Positions 1 to 8,869 are shown, counted from the first letter of the stretch. The stretch is DNA of 64,000 nt from VAYN01 sp964540905 (GCA_964540905.1 CAZIOS010000002.1:62001-126000), one strand, 5' to 3'. Notes: generated from the letters alone by a model not told the origin. Made by a program: numbers and translations.

Positions 1-1027
1 CGTTGGCGAAGCGCGCCAGGGCCGGGAAGAGGACGGTCGCGACAGCGACCGAGAAGATCCCTTGCGGCAACTGGTAGAGGCGGAACGCCTTGTCGATCGC
101 CGCCGGGGCTTCTTCGCTGATCAGGGCGCCGAAGAAACTGTTGATCAGCGCGTTGAAATTGATCAGGCCGAGGCTGATCGTGACCGGCAGCATCAGCAGC
201 AGCACCCGCCTCACCCCGGGGTGGCGCCAATCGAGGCTGAAACTGAAGTGGAACGGCGTGTTACGCAGGTCCCAGGCCGGAATCAGCAGCTGGACCAAGG
301 TGCCGACGAGGATCCCGATCGCGTAGGCGTAGATCCGGTCCTGGCCGTGGAACAGGGGCTCGAGGACGACGAGGACGAGGATGATCGTCAGGTTCCAGAA
401 CAGCGGTGAGATCGCGAAGGCACCGAAGCGGTCGTAGCTGTTGAGGATGCCGACGACGACGCCGCTGACCCCGAGCAGGATCAGGATCGGGAAGAGGATC
501 TGCGAGAGCGTGACGGTGAGGTCGATGACGCTCTGCTGGCTGAAGTCGGGGATGAAGAGGGGCATGATCACCGGCGCCAGGAGGACGAAGAGGGCGGTGA
601 TCGCGCCCAGCACCATCGTCGCCAGCAGCATCAGGGTCGAGGCGAGACGGAAGGCCTCCTTGTAGTCCTTCTTGCCGAGCAGGTCGGTGAAGACAGGCAC
701 GAAGGCCGGCTGCAGAGCGGCGTCGGCGAACAGGGCGCGGACCAGGTTCGGGACCTGGAAGGCGATCGTGAAGGCCGACATCGGCCCTTTCACGCCGTAG
801 AAGCTGGCGGCGACGACTTCGCGCCCGAGACCGGCGACGCGCGAGGCCCCGGTCGCGATCGAGAAGAAGGCGGTGGAGCGGGCGATCCGCCCAGCCTGAT
901 TCCCCGGCGCCGGCTCGCCGGCCGGTTCCTCACCGGGGTCGAAGGCCTCGGCGGCGCGGACGGCGGCGTCGGATTCGAGTTGCTCGCGTTCGCGCTCGGG
1001 GGTGTCGGGTGCCTTGGGCGTCTCCAA
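1..1027 (-). CDS. murJ: MurJ/MviN-type lipid II flippase, 3' end outside window
   Basis: Polytopic membrane protein that moves lipid II across the cytoplasmic membrane for peptidoglycan synthesis. About 342 N-terminal codons are present; the rest lies beyond the window edge. After a charged, Pro/Glu-rich tail of about 45 residues come the hallmarks of the MOP-superfamily flippase: ASRVAGLGRE (res 61-70) and QVPNLVRALFADAALQPAFV (res 91-110), followed by several hydrophobic helices. The best in-frame start is a TTG at 1027, as no ATG or GTG lies upstream in frame. It diverges from rpsT. Family call is secure; the exact start is not. Confidence 0.9.
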   Translation of the reverse strand, partial: METPKAPDTPEREREQLESDAAVRAAEAFDPGEEPAGEPAPGNQAGRIARSTAFFSIATGASRVAGLGREVVAASFYGVKGPMSAFTIAFQVPNLVRALFADAALQPAFVPVFTDLLGKKDYKEAFRLASTLMLLATMVLGAITALFVLLAPVIMPLFIPDFSQQSVIDLTVTLSQILFPILILLGVSGVVVGILNSYDRFGAFAISPLFWNLTIILVLVVLEPLFHGQDRIYAYAIGILVGTLVQLLIPAWDLRNTPFHFSFSLDWRHPGVRRVLLLMLPVTISLGLINFNALINSFFGALISEEAPAAIDKAFRLYQLPQGIFSVAVATVLFPALARFAN

Positions 1028-1093
1028 GCTGGTCTCAGTCGCTATAGTCGGCGGCCGCCCGGAGCCGGCACGGCGCCCGCTCGGGTACTCGAC

Positions 1094-1360
1094 ATGGCCA
1101 ACATAGCCTCACAGAAGAAGCGGATCCTACGCAGCGAGCGCGAGCGCGCTGAGAACCGGCTGCTCACCAGCACGGTCAAGACCCATTTCCGCCGCCTCGA
1201 GAGCGCGGTCGAGTCGGGAGACGCCGACACCATCGCCAGCGAGCAGCACGACCTCGTCTCGAAGATCGACAAGGCCGTGCAGAAGGGCGCCATGCACCTC
1301 AACACCGGCTCGCGAAAGAAGTCAAAAGCAGCCCGCATCGCGGCTGCCGCGGCCAAGTAG
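1094..1360 (+). CDS. rpsT: 30S ribosomal protein S20
   Basis: Small basic protein (88 aa) that binds 16S rRNA early in 30S assembly. It starts MANIASQKKRILRSERERAE, the standard S20 N-terminus, and ends in a Lys/Ala-rich helix. The ATG at 1094 is chosen over upstream in-frame codons because it matches the conserved start. A TATAGT box at 1043-1048 in the murJ-rpsT divergent gap is a plausible -10, leaving a leader of about 45 nt. The stop codon abuts the stop of the convergent holA with no spacer. Confidence 0.95.
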   Translation: MANIASQKKRILRSERERAENRLLTSTVKTHFRRLESAVESGDADTIASEQHDLVSKIDKAVQKGAMHLNTGSRKKSKAARIAAAAAK

Positions 1361-2347
1361 TCAGGCCGCAGCCGCGACTCCCGCCGCTCGCCTCAAGGCG
1401 AGCGTCAAAGCAAGCTCGTCGCCGTAGTCGGCGGCGCCGCGACACCAGAGCTCGAGCTCGGCGAGGGCCTCGGTCGCCATCCGCAGGTCGTCGACATTGG
1501 CATCGCGCAGGCGCGCCACCAGCTGCTTGGCGGCGTAGGGGTGCATCTTCAGCGACGACTCGACCTGCTTCGGTGGCACCCCTTCGGCGAGCTGGCCGGC
1601 GGCGGCGCAGGCGCCGCGCAGGCGCGAGGCGAGGCCGTAGATCAGGCCGGTGACGTTCTCGCCCTGGGCGATCAGCCGCTCGCCGATTCGCAGCGCCGCG
1701 GCGGGGTCGCGTTCGAGCAGGGCGTCGGAGAGCGACCAGACCGCGGCCTCGGAGGTGTCGGCGATCATCGCCCCGAGGTCGGCGGCGCTGACCTCACCCC
1801 CCTCCCCAGCCCACAGCGCCAGCCGTTCCAGCTCGTGGTGCAGGCGCACCGGGTTGGCCCCCATGCGCTCGACCAACAGGCTGGCGGCGGCGGGGTCGAG
1901 CCGGAAGCCGAGCCGCTGCGCTTCGGCCACCAGCAGGCGCGGCATCTCGCGGGCTTTCGGCGCCTCGAACTCGTGGACCTCGCCCTTGGCGGCTTTGACC
2001 GCGCGCAGCAGCTTCGCCGGCGCCTTGGCGCGGGCGATCAGGACCAGGGTCAGGTCGGGGGGAAGCTCGGCGAGCGCCGCGACGACGGCGTCGAGCTGGC
2101 GCTCGCGCCAGCGCTCGACCCCGTCGGCGAGCAGGTAGCGGCGCGACTGCGTGAGCGACAGCGCCGGGATCGCCGCCAGCAGCGCCTCGTGATCGGGCAT
2201 GCCCCGGCCCTCGCCGGGCTCGAAGACCTCGAGCGCCGCGGCGCCGCCCTCGCGCTCGGCGCGCGCTCGCAGGCGGCCGCGGGTGGCGTCGATCTTCGCC
2301 CCGTCGGTACCGGCGATCAGGTACAGCGCTCGCATCTCCGCGGCCAC
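1361..2347 (-). CDS. holA: DNA polymerase III subunit delta
   Basis: Clamp-loader delta subunit (328 aa), which opens the beta sliding clamp. The sequence shows the N-terminal RecA-like region, the ALSLTQSRRYLL strand, ARAKAPAKLLRAVKAAKGE, and the C-terminal collar helices (LIYGLASRLRGA, MHPYAAKQLVARLR). GTG start, with a TACACT box only 6 nt upstream and no Shine-Dalgarno sequence. It lies just downstream of comEC, the usual bacterial order comEA-comEC-holA. Confidence 0.9.
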   Translation of the reverse strand: MAAEMRALYLIAGTDGAKIDATRGRLRARAEREGGAAALEVFEPGEGRGMPDHEALLAAIPALSLTQSRRYLLADGVERWRERQLDAVVAALAELPPDLTLVLIARAKAPAKLLRAVKAAKGEVHEFEAPKAREMPRLLVAEAQRLGFRLDPAAASLLVERMGANPVRLHHELERLALWAGEGGEVSAADLGAMIADTSEAAVWSLSDALLERDPAAALRIGERLIAQGENVTGLIYGLASRLRGACAAAGQLAEGVPPKQVESSLKMHPYAAKQLVARLRDANVDDLRMATEALAELELWCRGAADYGDELALTLALRRAAGVAAAA

Positions 2348-2353
2348 CGGGCG

Positions 2354-2359
2354 AGTGTA
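2354..2359 (-). promoter_or_regulatory. -10 hexamer of a probable leaderless holA transcript
   Basis: TACACT (minus strand) ends 6 nt before the GTG of holA. This matches the TANNNT-N6-12-start pattern repeated at many genes in this window. Inferred from sequence only. Confidence 0.5.
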
Positions 2360-2379
2360 GTGAGGCGCCGGGCGGCCGC

Positions 2380-4236
2380 TCAGCCGCCGCTGGAGACGAC
2401 GGCGCCGCCGGCTCCTACCGCGATCGTCACGGTGCCGTCGCGATCGGTGCGCAGGGTTTTGACGCCGTGGGCGGCGAGGGTCGCCAGCGTCGCCGGCGTC
2501 GGGTGGCCGTAGGGATTGCCGGCGCCGACCGAGATCACCGCCAGCCGCGGCCGGGTGCGGTCGAGCAGGGCGCCGAGGCCGGCGTCGTCGCTGCCGTGGT
2601 GGGCGACCTTGAGCACGTCGACCGGGCCGGGGTCGAGCGGCACCGCCTCCGCCTCGGCGTCGGCGGTGAGCAGCATCGAGAAGCCGCGCCAGCGGGCGAG
2701 CAGGACCAGCGCCAGCTGATTGGGATCGGTGCCCGGTGCCGCTGCGGCGAGCAGCTCGGGTGGCGGCCAGAGCACCTCGAGGTCGAGCCCGCCCGAGCGC
2801 AGGTCAGAGCCCTCGGCGAGGCGCAGCGGCGCGGCGCCGACGGCGCGGGCCTCGCCGAGCAGGTCGCGGTCGAGCCGGGCGTAGACGAGTCTGGCGACCG
2901 GGAAGCGCCCGAGCAGCTCCTCGATCCCGCCGGCGTGGTCGGACTGGTCGTGGCTGACGACGGCGGCGCCGAGGCGCTCGACACCGGCCGCTGCGAGCAT
3001 CGCCGCCAGCCCGTCGCCGGGCGGGCCGCCGTCGACCAGGACCGCGGCGGCGTGCGCGGGCTGCAGCAGGATCGCGTCGCCCTGGCCGACGTCGAGGACC
3101 TCGATCCGCAGGCCGGCCGCCGGGGCGCCGGCAGCGGCGCCATCGCCGCCTGCCGTCAGGATCGCGACAAGGACGACGACGAGGAGTCCGGCCAGCCCGA
3201 CGTGGATCCGGCCGCGGCGAGCGAGCGCCGCCGCCGCGCCGGCCCGCGCCGCCGCCAGCCGCCGCGCCCGACCGAGTCGAAGGGCCACCAGCACCCCCAA
3301 CGCCAGCCCGGCGTAAGCGGCGGCCATGCCGGCGAGGCCGAGGCGGACGTGAACCTCCGCCCAGCCCGGCGCCGCGCACCAGGAGGCGACCTGGGCGATG
3401 TAGGCGAGGAGCAGGGCGTCGAGCCCGTTCAGGGTCTCCAGCGGCAGCCCCGGTACCTGCGCGGCGGCGGCGCCGAGCATCCCCAACCACATCGCCGGCG
3501 CCACCGCCGGCAGCGCCAGCAGGTTGGCGGCCAGGGTCGTGGTCGAGAGCGTTTCGAAGTGGAAGGCGATCAGCGGCGCCGTCGCCAGCGTCGCCGCGAT
3601 CGTCACCGCCGCCCCCTCGGCGAGGACGCGGCGGGCGCTGCCGGAGCCGATCCGGGCGGCGATCGCCCCGCGCAGCGGCGCGGCCAGGGCGAGGATGCCG
3701 AGCACGGCGGCGAAGCTGAGCTGCCAGCCGACGTCGGCGGCGACACCGGGGTCGATCGCCAGCGTCACCCCCAGCGCCAGGAGCAGAGCGTAGAGCCGCG
3801 ACGCCCGCCTTCCCGCCAGCGTCGCCAGCACCCCGGCCGCTCCCATCACCCCGGCCCGCTGGATCGACGGCCCGGCGCCGGCCAGCGGCACGTAGACCGC
3901 GATCAGGGCCAGCACCCAGACCAGGCGCTCGCGCAGCGGGATCCCCAGCGCCGCCAGCAGCGGCATCGCCAACAGCGCCAGCAGGGTCACGTTCTCGCCG
4001 CTGACCGCCAACAGGTGACTGAGCCCGGCGCGGCGGAAGTCTTCGGTCGTCTTCGCGTCGACGCCCTCGTCCTTGCCGAGCACGAAGCCGCGGGCGAGCG
4101 CCGCCTCGCGCGCCGGCATCCCCCGGGCCAGGCCCGCCTCGGCGCGTTCGCGGATCTCGCCGCTGCGAAACAGCGCCACCGCAACCAGCGCCGCGATCCC
4201 GACCAGGACCGGCAGCGAGAGCCGGGGCGAGCGCAC
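2380..4236 (-). CDS. comEC: ComEC/Rec2 competence channel protein, short N-terminus
   Basis: Inner-membrane channel for single-stranded DNA uptake in transformation (618 aa). It has one N-terminal helix, then the competence domain beginning at about residue 65 with DFRRAGLSHLLAVSGENV and many TM helices, then a metallo-beta-lactamase domain from about res 380 (VLDVGQGDAILL, SHDQSDHAGG, KVAHHGSD, NPYGHP). The N-terminal OB-fold (DUF4131-like) region of about 200 residues that usually precedes the competence domain is missing. GTG start, 8 bp after the comEA stop, so the two are very likely cotranscribed. Confidence 0.9.
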   Translation of the reverse strand: MRSPRLSLPVLVGIAALVAVALFRSGEIRERAEAGLARGMPAREAALARGFVLGKDEGVDAKTTEDFRRAGLSHLLAVSGENVTLLALLAMPLLAALGIPLRERLVWVLALIAVYVPLAGAGPSIQRAGVMGAAGVLATLAGRRASRLYALLLALGVTLAIDPGVAADVGWQLSFAAVLGILALAAPLRGAIAARIGSGSARRVLAEGAAVTIAATLATAPLIAFHFETLSTTTLAANLLALPAVAPAMWLGMLGAAAAQVPGLPLETLNGLDALLLAYIAQVASWCAAPGWAEVHVRLGLAGMAAAYAGLALGVLVALRLGRARRLAAARAGAAAALARRGRIHVGLAGLLVVVLVAILTAGGDGAAAGAPAAGLRIEVLDVGQGDAILLQPAHAAAVLVDGGPPGDGLAAMLAAAGVERLGAAVVSHDQSDHAGGIEELLGRFPVARLVYARLDRDLLGEARAVGAAPLRLAEGSDLRSGGLDLEVLWPPPELLAAAAPGTDPNQLALVLLARWRGFSMLLTADAEAEAVPLDPGPVDVLKVAHHGSDDAGLGALLDRTRPRLAVISVGAGNPYGHPTPATLATLAAHGVKTLRTDRDGTVTIAVGAGGAVVSSGG

Positions 4237-4244
4237 GCCGGCTC

Positions 4245-4853
4245 TCAGGGCTGCAGCCGCGCCCGCAGCGCTTCCATCGTCGCCGGGCCGATGCCGCTCA
4301 CCTGGTCGAGCTGGTCGACCGAGGCGAGGCCGCCATGCTGGTCGCGGAATTCGACGATGTCCTGGGCGGTGACCGGGCCGATGCCGTCGATCGTGTCGAG
4401 CTGCTCGACCGTCGCCGTGCCGAGGCTGATCGGCCCCTCTTCTTCGCCGCCCGCGGCCGCGGGCGTGCCCCCGGGCCCACGCTGCGGCACCACCACCTGC
4501 TGACCGTCGGCGAGCCGGGCGGCAAGGTTGACCGCTTCCAGCTCGGCCCCGACGCTGGCGCCGCCGGCGCGCTGGACGGCGTCGTTGACGCGCGAGCCCG
4601 CCGGCAGCCGGTAGACGCCGGGCCGGGCGACGGCGCCGGTGACGTCGACGACGAGATCGCCGGCCTGGCCGCTGAGCGCGAAGCCGCCGCTCGAGGAGGA
4701 ACCGGAGTCAGAGAACGAGGACTCGCCGCCCGAATCGGCGGCGAAGGACTGCTCGGTTGCGCCCTCGGAGCGGATCGCCCGCACTCCGACCAGCAGCAGG
4801 GCGACGGCGATCGCGGCGTAGACGACGATCTGGGCTCGGCTCAACTCGGGCAT
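4245..4853 (-). CDS. comEA: ComEA-type DNA receptor (SLBB + helix-hairpin-helix)
   Basis: Membrane-anchored double-stranded DNA receptor (202 aa) that hands DNA to ComEC. It has an N-terminal TM helix (about res 9-26), a Ser-rich linker (45-65), an SLBB domain (DVTGAVARPGVYRLPAGSRV) and a C-terminal pair of HhH motifs (DTIDGIGPVTAQDIVEFR, QVSGIGPATMEAL). First gene of comEA-comEC. No pilus assembly genes lie nearby, so competence cannot be judged from this window. Confidence 0.92.
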   Translation of the reverse strand: MPELSRAQIVVYAAIAVALLLVGVRAIRSEGATEQSFAADSGGESSFSDSGSSSSGGFALSGQAGDLVVDVTGAVARPGVYRLPAGSRVNDAVQRAGGASVGAELEAVNLAARLADGQQVVVPQRGPGGTPAAAGGEEEGPISLGTATVEQLDTIDGIGPVTAQDIVEFRDQHGGLASVDQLDQVSGIGPATMEALRARLQP

Positions 4854-4911
4854 GGCCCGCAGCGTTCAGCATCGGGGCGCGCGTGTGGCGCGCTAAATCA
4901 AGCGAAAGAGC

Positions 4912-5310
4912 CTAGATATCGTCATCGTCGTCGTAACCGGCGACCTCGGCGAGCTGGTCGCTGTACAGCTCGGCGGCGGCGACCGGCGGCGACTGGATCG
5001 AGACGCAGGCGAGCTCGTCCTCGCCGTCGTTGCTGACCGAGTGGTCGGTCGCGGGCGGGACCAGGATCAGGTCGCCCTCCTCCACCTGCTGGGTGTCGCC
5101 GGCGACCGACATCGTGCCGGCGCCGCGGACGACCACGTAGGCCTGCTCGGCCTCTTCGTGCGAACGCAGCGTCTGCCGCGCCCCGGCCGGCAGCGAGAGC
5201 CAGGTGACCGAGAGATGACGGGCGCCGAGTTCACCCGCGTCCATGAGGACATGGGTCCGGAGCCGGTGCCACTCCTCAACCGGTGCGTCTTCGAGGCGCC
5301 TGACGAGCAT
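4912..5310 (-). CDS. cupin-domain protein
   Basis: Single small beta-barrel protein (132 aa) of the cupin superfamily. It shows the motif-1-like stretch SHEEAEQAYVVVRGAGTMSV and the motif-2-like ATDHSVSNDGEDEL, and ends in a run of Asp residues (GYDDDDDI). The first cupin motif has Ser-His-Glu-Glu, so metal binding through the classical three-His set is uncertain. ATG at 5310 is chosen because AGAAAG lies 7 nt upstream; a TTG at 5349 would start just 8 bp from the leuS stop. Function unknown. Confidence 0.8.
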   Translation of the reverse strand: MLVRRLEDAPVEEWHRLRTHVLMDAGELGARHLSVTWLSLPAGARQTLRSHEEAEQAYVVVRGAGTMSVAGDTQQVEEGDLILVPPATDHSVSNDGEDELACVSIQSPPVAAAELYSDQLAEVAGYDDDDDI

Positions 5311-5356
5311 CGGCGGGCTTTCTAGCAGAAGCGGCAGGCGTTGGGGCAAGCCGCCC

Positions 5357-7864
5357 TCAACGGATCACCAGGTTGACCAGCTTGCCGGGCACGACGACCT
5401 CCTTCACGACCTCCATGCCGTCGAGGTGGCGGGCGACCTTCTCGCTCGCCCGCGCCAGCGCCAGCAGTTCCTCCCTGGAGGCGTCCGCACCGGCCTCGAT
5501 CCGGTCGCGCAGCTTGCCGTTGACCTGGACGACGAGGGTGACGGTGTCGCTGGCCAGCAGCGCCGGGTCGGCCTCGGGCCAGGGCCGCTCCCAGACCCGC
5601 TCGCCGCGCAGCCGCTCGAACACCTCGCTGCCGAGGTGCGGGGCGAAGGGGAAGATCAGCGAGGCTGCGGTGGCGGTGGCGAAGCGCAGCGCGGCCTCGC
5701 CCCCGGGGTCGCCGTAGAGGCCGTCCTTGAGCCGGTAGGCGTCGTTGAGCAGCTCCATCACCGCCGAGATCGCGGTGTTGAACTGGAAGCCGCGCTGGAA
5801 GTCCCGCGTCGCCTTCTCGATCGCCCAGTGCGCCTTGGCCAGCAGCTCGCGCGCCTGGCCGCTCGCCTCCGCCCCCGGCTCGGCCGGCCCGGTGCGCTCC
5901 TCGACCTCCTCGCAGAGGCGCCAGAGGCGAGAGAGAAAGCGGTTGACGCCCTCGACGCCCTCGTCGGACCAGTCGCCGCCGCGCTCGGGGGGACCCATGA
6001 AGCAGATGTAGGTGCGGGCGGTGTCGGCGCCGTAGCGCTCGACGTACTCGCCGGGGCTGACCGTGTTGCCCTTCGACTTCGACATCTTCGCTCCGTCGCG
6101 GGTGATCATCCCCTGGGCGAAGAGGTTGGCGAACGGCTCCTGCACGTCCAGGTGCCCGAGGTCGGCGAGCGCCTTGGTGATGAAGCGCGCGTACATCAGG
6201 TGCAGGATCGCGTGCTCGACGCCGCCGATGTACTGGTCGACGGGGAGCCAGTGGTCGGCCGCGGCGCGGTCCCAGGCCGCCTCCTGGTTGCGGGGGTCGA
6301 GGTAGCGGATGAAGTACCAGGAGGAGTCGACGAAGGTGTCCATCGTGTCGGTCTCGCGCCGGGCCGGGCCGCCGCAGCGCGGGCACGCGGTCGCGACCCA
6401 CTCCTCCGCCGCCGCCAGCGGGCTCTTGCCCTGCGGGGCGTAGTCCTCGATCTCCGGCAGCTCGACCGGCAGCTGCTCGTCGGGGACGGGGACGATCGCC
6501 GGCGCGCCCTCCTCGCCGCACCGCTCGCAGTAGACGATCGGGATCGGCGCCCCCCAGTAGCGCTGGCGCGAGACCAGCCAGTCGCGCAGGCGGTAGTTGA
6601 TCGCGGCGCTGCCCCGTCCCTCGGCGGCGAGCCACTCGACGATCTCCCCGTAGGCCTCGCGGTTGCCGCTGCCGTCGAAGCGCCCGGAGTTGACCATCGC
6701 CCCGTCGCCCGGGAAGGGCAGGCCCTCGTCATCGCGGGCGGCCTCGGGATCGCTGCCCTCGATCACGCGCCGCAGCGGCAAATCGAACTTGCGGGCGAAC
6801 TCGTAGTCGCGGCTGTCGTGGGCGGGCACCGCCATCACCGCGCCGGTGCCGTACTCCATCAGCACATAGTCGGCGACGAACATCGGGATCTGCTCGCCGT
6901 TGACCGGGTTGACGACGCTGCGGCCAAGCGCCACCCCGGTCTTCTCCCGATCCTCGGCGCCGCGCTCCTCGGCCGACTCGCGGCCGACCCGGTTGACGTA
7001 CTCGCGGACCGCCTCCTCAGCCGCAGTGCCGGCCACCAGGCGTCCCAGCTCGGGGTGCTCCGGGGCGAGCACGAAGAAGGTGGCGCCGAAGAGCGTGTCC
7101 GGGCGGGTGGTGAAGACCGGGAAGTCGAGGTCGACCTCCTCGCAGCGGAAGACGACCTCGGCCCCCTCGGAGCGGCCGATCCAGTTGCGCTGCATCGTGA
7201 TCACGTGCTCGGGCCAGGACTCGAGCGCCTCGAAGTCGGCGAGCAGGCGGTCGGCGTAATCGGTGATGCGGAAGAACCACTGCTCGAGGTTGCGCTGGAC
7301 GACCTCGGTGCCGCAGCGCTCGCAGCGGCCGTCGACGACCTGCTCGTTGGCCAGCACCGTCGCGTCCTTGGGGCACCACTGAACCGGTGCCTCGGTGCGG
7401 TAGGCGAGGCCGCGCTCGAACAGCCGCAGGAAGATCCACTGGGTCCAGCGGTAGTACTCGGGAGTATGGGTGGCGAGCTCGCGCGACCAGTCGATCGAGA
7501 TCCCCCACTCGCGGAACTGGCGCTGAAAGGAGGCGATCGAACGCTCGGTCGCCTGCCGCGGCGGCTCCCCCGTCTTGATCGCGTTGTTCTCCGCCGGCAG
7601 CCCGAAGGAGTCGTAGCCCATCGGGTGGATCACCTCGAAGCCGTGGCGGCGGCGGAAGTGGGCGATCGCGTCGCCGACCGCGTAGCACTTGAGGTGCCCG
7701 ACGTGAGGCTCACCCGACGGATAGGGCAGCATCTCCAGCACGTAGGCCTTCGGCTTCGAATCGTCGAAGCCAGGCTGCCCAGGGTTCGGCACCTCCCAGG
7801 TCTTCTCCTCGGCCCAGACCCGCTGCCACTTGCGCTCGATTGCCTTGGGGTCGTACCCACTCAT
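5357..7864 (-). CDS. leuS: leucyl-tRNA synthetase
   Basis: Class I aminoacyl-tRNA synthetase charging tRNA-Leu (835 aa). It carries the HIGH-type motif YPSGEPHVGH, the CP1 editing domain signature TTRPDTLFGATF, two zinc-knuckle-like Cys pairs, and KMSKS in GAKMSKSKGNTVSPGEYV. The ATG at 7864 (MSGYDPKAIERKW) is preferred to a GTG 21 bp upstream because TAAGAT at 7875-7880 sits 10 nt before it, matching the leaderless pattern. The 119-bp palindrome at 7894-8012 lies immediately upstream. Confidence 0.97.
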   Translation of the reverse strand: MSGYDPKAIERKWQRVWAEEKTWEVPNPGQPGFDDSKPKAYVLEMLPYPSGEPHVGHLKCYAVGDAIAHFRRRHGFEVIHPMGYDSFGLPAENNAIKTGEPPRQATERSIASFQRQFREWGISIDWSRELATHTPEYYRWTQWIFLRLFERGLAYRTEAPVQWCPKDATVLANEQVVDGRCERCGTEVVQRNLEQWFFRITDYADRLLADFEALESWPEHVITMQRNWIGRSEGAEVVFRCEEVDLDFPVFTTRPDTLFGATFFVLAPEHPELGRLVAGTAAEEAVREYVNRVGRESAEERGAEDREKTGVALGRSVVNPVNGEQIPMFVADYVLMEYGTGAVMAVPAHDSRDYEFARKFDLPLRRVIEGSDPEAARDDEGLPFPGDGAMVNSGRFDGSGNREAYGEIVEWLAAEGRGSAAINYRLRDWLVSRQRYWGAPIPIVYCERCGEEGAPAIVPVPDEQLPVELPEIEDYAPQGKSPLAAAEEWVATACPRCGGPARRETDTMDTFVDSSWYFIRYLDPRNQEAAWDRAAADHWLPVDQYIGGVEHAILHLMYARFITKALADLGHLDVQEPFANLFAQGMITRDGAKMSKSKGNTVSPGEYVERYGADTARTYICFMGPPERGGDWSDEGVEGVNRFLSRLWRLCEEVEERTGPAEPGAEASGQARELLAKAHWAIEKATRDFQRGFQFNTAISAVMELLNDAYRLKDGLYGDPGGEAALRFATATAASLIFPFAPHLGSEVFERLRGERVWERPWPEADPALLASDTVTLVVQVNGKLRDRIEAGADASREELLALARASEKVARHLDGMEVVKEVVVPGKLVNLVIR

Positions 7865-7874
7865 ACGAGCGGCG

Positions 7875-7880
7875 ATCTTA
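7875..7880 (-). promoter_or_regulatory. -10 hexamer of a probable leaderless leuS transcript
   Basis: TAAGAT on the minus strand, 10 nt before ATG 7864. It decides the start chosen for leuS over the upstream GTG, which would begin upstream of this box. Confidence 0.5.
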
Positions 7881-7893
7881 CGCACGTCGTGGA

Positions 7894-8012
7894 GGGAGTC
7901 GGGGTGCCCCTCCCATGAGCGGCGTCCCTGATTTTCGCAGCGGAGCTCTCGGCGAGAGAAGCAGAGTTAACGGCGAAAATCCCAGCGAAATGGGAGGGGC
8001 GCCCCGACTCCC
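7894..8012. repeat. 119-bp nested palindromic element (copy A)
   Basis: Arms of 23 bp (7894-7916 and 7990-8012) are complementary at all but one position, and the exception becomes a G-U pair in RNA. Inside lie a second pair of arms, GATTTTCGC/GCGAAAATC (7930-7938, 7973-7981), and an apical CTCTC-GGC-GAGAG hairpin (7946-7958). The element fills the gap between the stop of the SpoIIM-like gene and leuS; its last base is part of that stop codon. It could act as a terminator or an mRNA-stabilising hairpin, or be a non-autonomous mobile repeat. Copy B lies at 34865-34983. Confidence 0.75.
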
Positions 8013-8719
8013 TACGCCACCGGCGAAATCGCCTGGAGGATGTGGGGCCAGACGTAGACCTCGATGGTGGCCGCCACAACCAAGGTCGGGATCGCGAGGG
8101 CGACGGTGATGAAGGTGGCTGCCAGGAGCTGGTTCCACTCGCCGCGGCGGGAGGCGATCAGCCAGGCGGCGAGCGGGAGGAACAGCGCCGTCAGCTCGAG
8201 GAGTGCGTGGGGAAGGACGCTGAGGATCAGGTCGAGGCGGGAGATGTGGAGGTGGTAGGCCAGGGTCGAGCCCTGGAAGCCGAGGTAGAAGGCCTGGGTG
8301 CCGAGCGAGAAGAGGGTGACGGCGCAGACGAAGAGGATCGCCAGCTCGCCCGCCTTGACGTGGACCCAACGCGAGAAGCCGCGGCGCTCGGCGGCGGCGA
8401 TCGGCATCGAGGCGCCAGCGATGAAGCCGGCAACACAGGCGGTCGCGTGCAGCGCCAGCACGGTCGAGTTGCGGATCAGGATCGGCACCAGGTCGCCCGG
8501 GTCGGAGGGTTCCGTCACCCCGGGCAGGTGCAGCGGCGAGATGTCGGGGGTCAGCAGCCCGGCGACGAACCAGGTCGCCGCCAACAGCGCCAGCGCGATC
8601 GCCGCGCTCAGCGCCAGCCAGCCCCGCAGGACGGCCCAGGGCCGATCGTTCCAAGCCTCGAACGTCTCCCGCGTGTCCTGCATCCCGTGCGAGAACACGT
8701 GCTGATTGACCGCGCTCAT
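8012..8719 (-). CDS. SpoIIM-family integral membrane protein
   Basis: Membrane protein (235 aa) with about five TM helices. The C-terminal half, with ISRLDLILSVLPHALLELTA followed by VAATIEVYVWPHILQAI, has the PHxxxEL and ATIEVYVWP pattern of the SpoIIM/DUF95 family (stage II sporulation protein M-like). Such proteins occur in many non-sporulating bacteria with unknown roles. TTG (8722) or ATG (8719) could start it; both follow the stop of the upstream Phd-like frame directly (TAG-TTG-ATG), so it may be translationally coupled. Confidence 0.7.
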   Translation of the reverse strand: MSAVNQHVFSHGMQDTRETFEAWNDRPWAVLRGWLALSAAIALALLAATWFVAGLLTPDISPLHLPGVTEPSDPGDLVPILIRNSTVLALHATACVAGFIAGASMPIAAAERRGFSRWVHVKAGELAILFVCAVTLFSLGTQAFYLGFQGSTLAYHLHISRLDLILSVLPHALLELTALFLPLAAWLIASRRGEWNQLLAATFITVALAIPTLVVAATIEVYVWPHILQAISPVA

Positions 8720-8722
8720 CAA

Positions 8723-8869
8723 CTAGGCATCGGCAGCCGCAGCGGTCGATTTGAGCGCTGGGCAAAGTCGCGCGTAAGGACGCCCGCGGCGCCGGACCAG
8801 GATTTCCCTACCCCCAGCGGCGCGCTCCATGTAGTAGCCGAAATGGTTGCGGAACTCGTGGGCGCCCAC
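8723..8869 (-). pseudogene. Phd/YefM antitoxin-like module without a clear start
   Basis: The 48 residues from the GTG at 8869 contain AHEFRNHFGYYMERAAGG and ILVRRRGRPYARLCP, typical of the DNA-binding Phd/YefM (prevent-host-death) N-terminus. No ATG lies where such proteins normally begin. The only candidate start, GTG 8869, is inside the hairpin at 8861-8888 and has no spaced ribosome site. No toxin gene is adjacent. It may be a decayed antitoxin, an orphan regulator, or be made only as the tail of the longer frame. Confidence 0.5.

Noticed and set aside
2467..4503. 678-codon plus-strand frame opposite comEC/comEA
   Set aside because: Low-complexity Gln/Arg-rich shadow of the complementary strand.
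5243..7918. 891-codon plus-strand open frame opposite leuS
   Set aside because: Antisense shadow of leuS; no recognisable motif, and codon usage mirrors the other strand.
7865..8012. T-box or amino-acid riboswitch upstream of leuS
   Set aside because: No specifier loop or antiterminator T-box sequence; the region is a plain palindrome and the -10 box is downstream of it.
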